Shown here piece by piece: positions 20,401 through 32,400 of a stretch of DNA of 64,000 nt. A model generated the notes under the pieces. That model was not told where the DNA came from. It saw only the letters and a program-made list of their open reading frames with translations, and did no database searches. Every line of letters begins with the position of its first letter. Positions within the stretch are counted from its first letter, which is position 1. This stretch comes from Diacronema lutheri (lineage: Eukaryota; Haptophyta; Pavlovophyceae; Pavlovales; Pavlovaceae): assembly GCA_019448385.1 (NCBI GenBank), contig JAGTXO010000003.1, positions 1,550,001 to 1,614,000 on the forward strand. Direction: 5' to 3'. A program made the position numbers and the translations under genes.

Positions 20401-23400
20401 CGCGCGGCCCATCGCCACGTGCTGCGCGCCCTGCCCACCGAAAAGCCACGCGCAGCGCGTGCCGCGCAGCTGCCGCGCGCGCTCTGCAACGAGGTGCACG
20501 CGTGCCTCGCCTCGCTCGCCGTCGTCGCGCGCGGCCTCAAGGACGGCGGGCGCGATCGCGTCAGCGCGCAGGCCGGCGGTCGGTAGCACGGCGCCGCGAT
20601 GCAGCTGCGCGAGCACCTTGAGCAGTGCGGGCACCGCCGCGGCAGCCTCCGAGTTGCCGACCGCGCCCTTGGCGGTCGAGACGGTGAGCGGCGCCGCGCC
20701 GAGCCGCGCGTCGCCGCCAAACACGGCGGCGAGCGCGCCAACCTCGACGGCATCGCCAAGCGGCGTGCCGGACGCGTTCGCCTCGATCGCCGCGATCGCG
20801 TGCGCGGGCAGCCGCGCCGAGGCGAGCGCGCGCGAGAGCAGCGCGCGCTGCGCCGCGCCGTTCGGCGCCACCAACGCGATCGACCGGCCGTTGTGCCCGA
20901 CTGCGCGGCCGGCAAGCGTCGCGAGCGCGCGCCCGCCGGCGGCGCGAGTAGCGCCGTGAGGCGCGCCGTCGGGCGACGCGCCGCCGCGCGCGCGCCTGAG
21001 GACGAAGAAGCCGCAGCTCTCGCCTCGCACGTAGCCGTCCGCTTTTGCTCCGAATGGCGCGGCAACACCCGCGCGCGAGAGTACGCCGAGTCTCGCGAGC
21101 TCGACAAACGTGTGCGGGTGAAGGAGGAGGTTGGCCCCGCCCGCGAGCGCGAGCTCGCAGCCATCGCCATCGCCACCACCGCCGCCCGCCTCCTCGTCCG
21201 CGGCGTCTGCGCGCGCGAGGCAGCCGGCAGCCAAGTCAATTGCAACCGCCGCAGACGCACATGCGCAGTCGACGGTTACCGATGGGCCGTCGAGGCCGAG
21301 GGCGTACGATATGCGATTGGCGGCGAGCGACGCGGCGTGCCCGACGAGCGAGTGCGCGCTTGGCAGTGCGCCCGCCTCGCGCTGCAGCAGCTGCCACTCG
21401 TGGCCGCTCAAGCCGACGAAGACGCCGACGCGCCGGCCGCTCACGTCCGCGCGCGAGTAGCCCGCGCGCGCGAGCGCCTCGACGGCGCACTCGAGGAGAA
21501 GGCGGTGCGCCGGGTCGACGGCGGCCGCCTCGAGCGGCGCGAGCTTGAAGGCCGCCGCGTCGAAGCCGCGCACCACCTCCGCCTCGAGGAAGAAGGCGCG
21601 CGACGCGTGCGCGCAACCTTCGGCAAGCGCGCCGCGGCCGCCGCCGCCATCGTCGAGCGCGCGCGCAGTCGCGGCCGCCCACTTGTCGGCGGACCAGCGC
21701 CAATCCGGCGCGTGCGCGGGCGGCGCGGGCGCGGCAAACGCCGCCCACGCCTCGTCGAGCGTGCGCGCGCCGCCGGGCAGCTGCGCCGCATAGCCAACGA
21801 TCTGCACGGCGCCGGACACCGCGCGCGCCCCCGGAGCGCCGAGCGCGTTGCGGCGCACGACCGTGCCAGCCGGCTCTGGAAGCGTGATTGGCGGGCTCGC
21901 GTGCGGGCCGCCGGCGCGCAGGCCGAGCTGCGCGCGGAGCGCCTCGCCGAGCGAGCGCGCCGTCGGCGTGTCGAAGAGCGCCGTGCCGCCCAGCCGCACG
22001 CGCAGCGCGCCACCCACGAGCGCGCGCAGCTCGACCAGCGCAAGCGAGTCGAGCCCCGCGTCGCCAAACGTCTCGTCCCAACCGACGGGCCGGCCCGCGA
22101 GCTCGGACGCGCACGCGGCGACCACTGCAGCGGGCTCGTCCGCCGCCAAGCTCGGCGCGCGCGCGGCCCCGGCGAGCGGCGGCGCGTCGGCCGACGACGC
22201 GGACGGTGCCGTGTCGGCGTCGGCGCGAGCGGGCGCGCGCCGCTCGACGCCGGCGAAGCGCGCGCTCGGCGGGCGCGTCGCGAGGTAGCGCGCCCAATCG
22301 GCGACGGGCACGACGACGACGTGCTCCAAGTCACCGTCGAGCGCCGCGCCGAGCGCGCGCAGCATCAGCCGCGGCGGCACCGCGCCGAGCCCGCGCCGCT
22401 CGAGCGCCGCGTCCGCGCCTGAGCGCGAGGCCATGCCGACGGAGGCGACCGCGCCGAGTTGGAGCGACGTGGCGCGCAACCCGGCCGAGCGGCGCGCGGC
22501 GGCGAGCGCGTCGAGCGCAGCGTTCGCCGCCGCGTAGTTCGCCTGGCCGGCCGACCCGAGCGTCGACGCGATCGAGCTGAAGACGACGAAGGCGTCGAGG
22601 CCATCGGGCGCGCCATCGGGCGCGCCCACGTCCGCCGCGCGGGCGAGCACCGCCGCGCGCGCGGCCGCATGCGCGAGCGCAAGCGCGCCAGCTGCCTTGG
22701 GCTGCCAGACGGTGCGAAGCGACGCGCGCGTCTGCGCGCTCAGCGTGGCGTCGGCGAGCACGCCGGCCGCGTGCAGGACACCGCGCAGCGGCGGTGCGGG
22801 CGGCGTCGCGCGCGCGGGCGCGCCGAGCGCGTCGGCGAGCTCGCGCGGGTCGGCCACGTCGCACCGCACGTCGAGCACGCGCGCTCCCGACGCGACGAGC
22901 GCAGCCCAGTCCGCCTCCGAGCCGGCGGGCACCGCACCCGAACGCGAGAGCAGCAGCACGCAGCCGACGCGCACCTCCTCCGCCAGCCAGCGCGCCGCGA
23001 CAAGGCCGAGCGCGCCCTTCCCGCCCGTGATCGCGTACGTGCCGTCGCGCGCGCGCTCGCGCCAGCGCGGTGCGCGCGGTGCGCGCACGCGCGCGGCAGC
23101 GTCGGCGCGCGCGCGCGCGCGCGACGGCGCGAGGCGCGGCGCGAGCCACGCGCCGCCACGCACGGCGAGCTCGGCCTCCGCGGCCGAAGCGCCGGCCGCG
23201 CGCGGCTCGGCGGCTTCGCGCGGCGCGCCGAGCGCGAGCGCGGCGCACGAGAGCGCGAGCGGCAACGAGACCGTACCGGGCGGCAGGTCGAGCGAGACGG
23301 CGCGCAGCTCGGGCATCTCGGCGCGCGCCGAGCGGAGCAAGCCCCACAGCCCGCCGAGCAACGCCGCCGAGGCGGGCGCGCACGGTGGCGGCGCGCGGCC

Positions 23401-26400
23401 GTTCGGCGGCGCGGGCGGCGCGTCGCTCTCCGCCATCACACGCGCGTCCACCTCGCCCTCCGCCATCGCATACGCCTCCACCTCGCCCTCCGCCGGCTGC
23501 GAGCCCGCCGTGAGTACGAGCAGCGGTGGCGGCAGAGGCCCGCGCCCACCCTCCGCGTTGCGCGCCATCGCCACGAGCGCGTGCACGAGCGCAAGCGCGT
23601 CGCCAAGCGCGCCAAGCGCGCGCTCGGCGCACGCGCCGCCGCCGTCGTCTGACGCGTCGATGTCCGGCGTCGCGGCGTCGTCGAGCGGCCGCGCGAACAC
23701 GACACCGGCCCATGGCTCTGACGAGAGCAGCGCGATAAGCGCATCGCCGCCCATCGCGCACGCCTCCGCCGGACCAACGACCACGCCGCTCGCTGCGTAC
23801 ACGGCCGCCCATGCCGCCTCGGCGTCGCCGCACGCCACAGCGTCCGGCGCGCGTCCGCCCTTCGCCGCGCCGTCCGCCGAGCCGCACGCCGGCGCGGAGC
23901 CGGCGAGCAGCTCAGACATGCGCAGCGCATCCTCGCCGCCCTGCTCTCCGCGCGCGGCGGCGGCAACGGCGGCGGCTGGCGGCGCGTGCGTGCGCGCGCT
24001 GCCACCAATCTGCAGCAGCCGCGCGCAAGGGCGAGCGGCTGTCACCGCGCGCGCCAGTGTCGGCGCCGCAAGCCGGCGCCACTCGACGGCCCACAGCGAG
24101 CCCTCGTCCCAGCTGCGCGTTGCGCCATCCGGCCGCGTCTCGTCGGCCGCGTTGCTCGTCGCGAGCTGAGGGCCGCGCGCGCCCGCGCCCGTCGACTCGG
24201 CGTCGGCCGCCCACGGCACGTGCGCGGCGCGCTCAGGCGCGAGCGGCGCGCGGGGCAGCAGCTCGGCGACGGGGAAGGGCGGCCACGGGAAGGCTTGAGG
24301 CGCGCGCTCGGGCGCGTCCTCGGTCGCCGCCTCCCGCGCGCGCGCCGCGCGCGCTCTCTCGTCGAGCTCGCGAGCGAAGGCGCCGTCGCCCGCGCGCGCG
24401 GTGCGGCGCGCGCGCGCGCGCGGCGCGCCGCGGACGAGCGCGTGCGCGTTTGTGCCGCCAAAGCCAAAGGACGAGACGCCGCCGATGAGCGGCGCGTCGG
24501 CGTCGGCGCGAGTGGACGCGGCGTCCGCGCGCGGCGCGGGCAGCGGCGTGAGCTCCTTGGGCAGGCGCACGTCGAAGCCGTCGAGCGGCAGGGCAGCGTG
24601 GACCGCGTCGAGCCCGCCGATCGGCGGCGCCGCGCGCTCGCCGAGCGCGAGGAGGAGCTTGAGCATGCCCGCGGCGCCGGCGGCGCCCTCGAGGTGGCCG
24701 ATCGCCGTCTTGGCCGTGCCTACCACCAGCGCGCCCGCAAAAGACGCCGCCGGCCTCGCGTGCGCGCCAAAGAGCTCGCGCAGCGCGCCGACTTCAATTT
24801 GGTCGCCGAGGCGCGTGGCTGTGCCATGCGCCTCGATCAGATCGACGTCGGCGGGCTCGAGGGACGCATCGGCGAGGGCGGCGCGCAGGACGGCTTGCTG
24901 CGCGGGCCCGTTCGGCGCGGTCAGCGTCGCCGACCGCCCGTCCTGGTTCGTCGCGCAGCCGAGAAGCTCGCCGAGCGGAGGCGGCATCCCGGCGGCGCGC
25001 TCGCCCGCGCGCGTGAGCACGAGCGCGCACGCGCCCTCGCCGCGCACGTACCCGTCGGCGGACGCGTCGAAGGTGGCGTTGCGCCCGCGGCGCGAGAGCA
25101 TGCCCGCGCGGGAGAAGGCGACGAAGAGATGCGGCGTCAGGCAGAGATTCACGCCGCCCACGAGCGCAACGTCGCACGCGCGCGCGCGCAGGTGCGCGGA
25201 CGCGACGTCGACGGCGACGAGCGACGACGAGCACGCGGTGTCGATCGTGATCGCGGGGCCGGTGAGGCCCAGCGCAAAGGCGATGCGGCTCGACACGAGC
25301 GACGCGGAGAAGCCCGAGTGCCCCGTCCCGCTGTACGCGCCCGCGTCCATCCGCGCGGCGACGAGCGGCCAATCGTTCGAGCAGACGCCGATGTACACGC
25401 CCACCCGCTTGCCGCGCAGCTCGTCGCGCGTGTAGCCGGCGGTGCGCAGCGCGGCCCAACCGACGTCGAGCATCAGGCGCTGCTTTGGATCCATGCACGC
25501 CGCCTCGCGCGCGCTGATGCCCCACGCGCGCGCGTCGAAGCGCTCGGCGCCGTCGACGAAGGCGCCGTGCCGCGCGAGGTCGCAACCGCCGCCCCAGCCG
25601 TCCGCGCGCGCGTCGTCCTCGCCGCCGCCGCACGCAGCGCGCTCAGCCGCGCAGCCGTCGCCGCCGTCGGCCGGCGGCGCGCACAGCGCGGCGTGGTCCC
25701 ACCTGTCGCGTGGCACGTGCCCGATGGCGTGAGCGCCCGCCGCGAGCATCGCCCAGAAGCGCTCGAACGAGGAGCCGCAGCCCGGCAGGAGCGAGGCCGT
25801 GCCGACGATCTCGAGCCGCGCGCGCGCGCCTCCGGCGCGCGGATCGCCGGCGCGCGACGCGCCGAGCGCGCGCGCCGGCCGACCGGCGCCGACGGCCGCG
25901 AGGTGCGCTGCGAGCGCGCGCGGCGTTGGAAAGTCGAAGACGGCCGAGCCCGGCAGGGGCACGCGCAGCCTGCCGCCAAGGAGCCGCCCAAACTCGACGG
26001 AGGCGAGCGAGTCGATGCCCGCGCTCACGAGCGACTCGTCAAAGGACGGAGGCACAGCGCCGCCCGTCACCTCGAGCACCACCTCGCCGATCGTGCGCAG
26101 GAGCGCCGCCTCGCCGCCGTCGGAGGCGCCGCGCGCCGCGCCGACCGCGCCGTCGTCCACGCCGTCGTCCGCGTGGCGCGCGGCCGCGCGGCAGCGCTCC
26201 CGCGTGAGCGCGCCCTTGGGCGTCGCGCCGCTCGCGCCGTACGCGCGCCAATCGACGACGGGGAAGGCGCACACGACCGCCTCGTCGAGCGGCGCGCCGA
26301 GCGCGACGGCGCTCGCGCTCGCGTACGGCCGCCGCGCGCAGGGCGGCCGCTGCGCGCGCATGAGCGCACCGAGCGCGCCAAGCGCCGCGGCGGGCGCGAG

Positions 26401-29400
26401 CATGGCCATGCCCTGCGCGCGCCAGTGCGCAGCGAAGCGCGCGCCGAGCGAGTGCGCCATCCCCGCGTCGGCCCAGAGCCCCCAGCGCACCGTCAGCGCC
26501 GCGTCGCCGCGCAGCCGGCGCCACTCGCCGAGCGCGTCCTGGAAGGCGTTCGCCGCCGCGTAGTGCGTCAGCTGCGCGTAGCCGAGGAGGGCGTACACCG
26601 ACGACCACTGCACAAAGTGGCGCGGCGGCACGCGCAGCGCTGCGCACGCGTCGTGCAGCGCGGCCGAGCCGCGCACCTTTGGCGCGAGCACGCGCGAGAA
26701 GGCGCGCCAGCTCAGGTCGGCCAGGCGGCCGTCGGCAAGCACGCCCGCGAGGTGGAAGACGGCGTGCACGCGCGCGCCCGCGGCGCGCAGCGCGGCGCGC
26801 ACCGCCGCCGCGTCGGCCACGTCCACCGCCGCGTCGTCGACGCGCACGCCGAGCGCGCGCGCGGCGGCGACGGCGCGCTCGGCCGCGCAGTCACCCCCGC
26901 CGTCGTGTGCACCGCGCCGCGAGAGGAGCACGAGGTGGCGCGCGCCGCGCGCGCACAGCCAAGCGAGCAGCGCGCAGCCCACGCCGCCGCGCGCGCCCGT
27001 CACGACGTACGCGCCGTCGGGCCGCAGCTCGGGCGGTCGGGCGCTGAGCGCGGCGGCGCGCGCGGCACGCGGCAACGGGCGCAGCCGTGGCGCGTGCCAC
27101 GCACCACGGCGCACGGCCCATTCGTCGTCGTCGTCCGCGCCGTTCACGCGGTCGCTCGACACGACGGCGGCGAGCGCGAGCGGCGCGGCCCAGCCGGCGC
27201 ATCGCTCCGCGCTCGCGTCGGGGCAGAGGTCGAGCAGGCGGAGGCGCGCCGCGCCGCGCGCGTCGCCCGCTTCCGCGCCAAACGCGTCGCCCAGCTCGCG
27301 GCGGAGCGCGCGTGCCGCGCCCCACATGGCCGCACCGGCGGGCGATACGCGCTCGTCCTCGGGCAGCCGGTGCGCGCCCCTCGTGCACACGAGCACCGAT
27401 GCGGACTGCGGGCGAGCGCGCTCGAGTGCGCGCGCGACGGCGAGCAGAGGGCGCAGGGTGGCCTCCGCCTCGGCCGCGAGGCAGGACGCTTCGCCACGCG
27501 TGCCGTCGGCCGGTGTGCACGCGTCGCCGGCAAGTTCGGCGCCGACGTCGCCCTCGTCGCCGCCCGCCGCGCCGCCGCTCTCGCCGTCGCTCTCGCCCTC
27601 GCCCGCGTCCTCGGCGTCGTCGAGCTCGTCCGCGTCGCGCGCGTGCGCTGCGCTCGCCGGCGCGTGCGCGCGGGCCACGCCGCCCGCCACGCGCGCTCGC
27701 CGTTCCTCGGCGCGCGACGCTCGCGTCGGTAGCGAGCGCGCGCCGTTCGAAGCGCCGCCCGCAACGGGCGCAGACGCGGGCCATGCGCACACGACGCACG
27801 CGCGCTGCGCGCTCGGCGCGGCGCGGCCGTCATCCGCCGAGAGCGCGCGGAGCAGCGCTTGCGCAAGCGCCTCGTCGCGCGCATCGTCCGTCGCTGCGTC
27901 TGCGTCCTCGCCGCCCCCGCGCGCGTACCCCGGTGGCGCGCCGTCGCCGCCGCGCGCCGCTCCGAGCGCCTCGCCGCACGGCACGAAGCGGACGGTCGCG
28001 CCAGCCAATTGACCGAGCCGCTGGAGCAGCGCCGCTTCGAAGCTTGCCGACGCGCGCGCGCCGTGGGCCCAGCCGACGACCACGACGAGTGCTCGAGCGT
28101 CGGACCCGCCCGGCCCGCACGTCTTGGGCGACGCGCCCGGCGGCGCGACGGGCGCCCACTCGACAACGTGCAGAGCCTCGTGCACGAAGCGCTCGTCCAC
28201 TTGCGCGCCGTGCACGTCGGCGCGCTGCACGCCATCGTCCGCACGCGCGGCCGCGCGCGCGCCCGCGCCGGCTTCGCCGCCGAGCGCGCGGACGTTGTCG
28301 CCGAGCTGGCCGTGCGCCGGTGCGTGCGCGTGCGGCTCGGCGGGCTGGGCGTAGAGCGCGCGCACCTCATCCTTGCGCACCTTGCCCGTCGCGGTGAGCG
28401 GCAACGCGTCCACCCACTGCACGAGCGCCGGCAGCTTGTAGCGCGCGAGCCGCGTGCCGCAGTAGGCGAGCAGCTCGGCGCGCGTCGGCCGCGCAGCCCC
28501 AGGCCGCAGCACGAGCGCCGCCATGACGAGCTCGCCGAGTGAGCCGCCGAGGTCGGGCACGCCGACGACGGCGACGAGCGCGACCGCCGGGTGCGAGCCG
28601 ACGACCGCCTCCACCTCGGCCGCGTGCACGTTCTCGCCGCCGCACACGACGACGTCCTTGGCGCGGTCGACGATCGTGACCGCGCCGCCGCGCCCGACCG
28701 TCGCGAGGTCGCCCGTGCGCAACCAGCCGCCGGTCCAGACGGCCGCACTCGCGAGCGCGTCGGCGCGGTAGGCGTGAGCGCCCGACACGGAGCGCACCAC
28801 CACCTCGCCCACGCTCGCGCCGTCCGCCGGTACCTCGCGCTCCGCGCCACCGCCGCCGCCACCGCCGCCGCCGCCGCCGCCGCGACCGCGTCCGCCGCGC
28901 AGCACGCGCACCGACACGCCGCAAAAGGCGCGCCCGACGCCGAGCGCGTACGCGACGCGCCCCGCGTCGGGCCGCGCGCGCACGTCCGCGGACGGCATCG
29001 CCGTGCAGATCTTGCCGCACGTCTCGGTCATCCCGTAGCTGACGAAGAAGTCGCCCCGCGCGCCCGCCGCCGACGGCCCGGCGCCGGGCGCGCGCGGCGC
29101 GGGCAGCAGCGTGAGGGTGGCCGCACAGACGGCACGGCGCGCGAGGCCCGAGCCGCCGCACGAGAGGAGGCGCAGCGCGCGCAGCTCGCCGCCTACCGCC
29201 GCGCAGCGCTCAGCGTTGCCGCCGGCCTCGGCCGCGCGCGCGCGCTGCGCGAGCACGAGCGCGAGCATCGTCGAAGCCACGTTGGTCACCGTCACGCCGT
29301 GCGAATCGATGGCGCAGAGCGCGGCGCGCGCGTCCCACGCGCGCAGCGTGACGTGCGGCGCGTGCACCGCCGTCGCGCAGAAGATGCCGAACGCGTCGAC

Positions 29401-32400
29401 GAGGTGGAAGGCGGGCGCAAAGTGGCCCCACGCGTCCGCCGCGCCGAATTCAAACTCGGCGCTCGCGCACGCCGCGTGCGCGCTCACGTGCGCGTGGGTG
29501 AGCGCGACGCCCTTGGCGGCACCCGACGTGCCCGACGTGAAGTAGAGCTCGTACGGCCGCGCGCGCGCGTCGCGCAGCGCGGCGGGCGCGCGCGCGGCGA
29601 GCGAGCCGGCGCCGACGGCGGGCGGCGCCGCGCCCTCGTGCAACGCGGCGTCGTATGTCAGCGTCCGGGCCGTCGCCGCGCCTGCGCGCGGCGATGGCCC
29701 GTCGTGCGGCTCGGCGTGCGGCGTGGCGCACGCGGCGGGCACACCGTCAAGCCACACGATCGCGTCGGGCAGCGGCGGCGGCGGCGCGCCCGCAAACTCG
29801 GCACCATCGCCGTAGAGCGCGCCGAGCAGGGCCGTCGCCGCCTCGGCATGCGCGAGGACGACCGCGGGAGGCGCGGCGCGGAGCTGGGCGCGCAGCTCGA
29901 CGGCGGTGAGTCGCGGGTTGAGGTTGAGCACCGCGAGCCGCGCGAGCGCCGCGGCGAAGTGCGCTTCGACCACCTCCGGTGCATTCGCGCACAGCAGCGC
30001 AACGCGCGCGGGCTCAGCGCGCCCGAGCGCGCGCGCGGGGAAGATGGCGCCGGGGCGCGCGTGCGCCGCGGCCAGTCCGGCGGCCGAGCCGGTAGCGTAC
30101 GGCGCCTCCCGCCACGCGCCATCGTCCGCAGGCGCGCCCACCTCATCCTCCTCATCCTCCAACGCGGCGCGCATGCAGCCGACGAGCGGGTTGCACGGCT
30201 TCCAGCCGCCGTCCGCGCCGTCGAGCGCTAAGCCATCCGCGCCGCGCGCGGCGTGCCGCGCGGCGGCGAGCGCGCAAAAGCTGCCGAGCGCGACGGCGCG
30301 GTCGTGCAGCACCGCGTACGTCCACTGCCGGTCGCCGCTCGCGCAGACGGCGGCGAGGGCGAATGGGCTCTCCAACGCCGCGCGCGCGAGGAGACGCCAC
30401 GCGTCTGCTTCGGCGGGCGGCGGCAGCCGCGCGGAGCGGAGCGGGCGGAAGAGCGCGCTGCTCGGCACGGCATCGGGCGGCAGAGCCTCGCGCCACGCGA
30501 CGAGCGGACGCGCACGGCGCGACGCGGCGGCCGGCGTGCGCTCGCGCAGCGCGACGAGCAGCGCGCAGAACGCGCCGCTGCCGCCCGCGGACGCGACGGC
30601 GTCGGCGAGTGCGTCCGCGCTCGCGCAGCCGAGCACGCGGTGGCCGCGCGCCGCGGCGCGCACCCGGCAAAGCGCCCGCTCGAGCCGGCCATCGCCCTCT
30701 CCGGCGCGCTCGCCGTGTGCGCCGTCGTCGGGATCGGCGCGGCGCGCAACGGGCACGATGGCGATGATGGGGGCGAGCTCGGGCGAAGCGAGCGCACACA
30801 CCGGATCGGCCGCGCGCCGTCGCCAGCTGAGCGGCGCCGTCGCCAGCTCCGCCAGCAGCTCGGCCTCCGTGACGACGAGCAGCACGGCCGAAAGGCGTGG
30901 CGCCTCACGTGCGCGGTCGGTCGGTGGACGCTGTGCGCCGAGCGCGCGCGCGACGCCGAGCGCGAGCGCGAGCGCGGGCACGTGCGTGGCGTTCGGGCAG
31001 AGCAGATGGCCGGGCAAGAAGCACACACCACACGGCACGCGCAGCGCCGCCGCGACGCGCCGCGCGCCGTCGCCGCCGCCAACGACGACCGCGGTCGCCA
31101 CGCCCGCCGGCGCAAGCGCCGTGCGCTCGAGGCAGCGCGCGAGCTGCGCCGGGCGCAGCGGCGGCGCGCGCGGTGCTCGCGCGCGCTGCTGCACGCGAGG
31201 CGCGCCGCGCGCGTCGCCAGCGGCCGCCGTCGCCGGCGCCGCCATCGCCGCCACGCCCTCCGCCGCGCGCTCGGGCTCGCACGGCGGTTCGCGCGGCTCG
31301 CGCGGCGGCGCGCCCGCGCCGTCGGCGCGCGGCGCGACGCCGAGCGCCTTGCACAGCGCGCGCGCAAAGGCGCCGCACTCGGCGGTGATCGGCGTCGCCG
31401 AGATGTTCGCCGCGGGCACGCGCAGGTCGGGGTGCACGTGGAAGACGCGCGCCGCGTCCAGATGACGGAGGGCGCGCCTCACGCACGTCGGGCGCTCGAG
31501 CGCGCAGCCGAGCACGAGCGCTGCGTCTGCGCTCGGCGGCGCGGCGCGCGCGACACGCGGCTGCGGCGAGGAACCATGCGCGCCGCCATCGCCCTCCTCG
31601 CCGCTGCTCTCGCCCCCGTCAGATGCGCCCACGTCCGCTGCGCGCGCGCCGCGGTCTTGCACCGCGCTGCACACGCCGCGCGCGTCTGACGACGTCCACA
31701 CGGTCGCGCCAAGCGCGCGCGCGAGCGCACCGACCGCGCCGCCCTCGCACGCGTCGCGCGCGTGCACCCCTACGACGATGAGCGGCGCGCGCGCCGCGGA
31801 CAGCACGGCCGCCGCTTCGCAAACATCCGCGACGTTCGCACGCGGCCGCGCGAGCGCCGGCACGTCGGCGGCGAGCCTCCAAGCTCGCGCGCCGTCGAGC
31901 GGCGCAGACGGCGGGGCCGCACCGGCGGCTGTCGGCAGTGGGACCTCGCGCGCTGCGGCAAGCGCGAGCGTCGCGGCGTGCACGACGACGAGCGTCGGCG
32001 CGCGCGCGCGCACCGCGGCGGCGGCCGCTGCGACGATGGCCGCAGCGCACGAGGACGCCGACGCCAACGTTGACAAATCGTCGCCGGCCGTTGGCGCCTC
32101 GGCGGCGCTCGGCGCGCTCGCGCGCGCGGCGACGGCGGCTGCGTGCGGCGACAGCGCCGCGCCGCACGGCGCGCCGTCCGCCGCGCCATCGCCGCCGTGC
32201 GCTCTGCGCTCCGCGCCGCACGCGTCGCCGCCATCGCCGCGCGCGGGCGACGTCGTCGGCGTGTGCGCCACGTCGGGCGGAGGCGCGGTAAGGTCCGCGC
32301 TCCATGCGCAGACCGCGCAGAGTGCCGCGACGCGCTCATCAAACAGCCTGACGCCCAGGCTGCACGCGCCGCTCGGCGCTCGGCGATGCGCACCGCGCGG

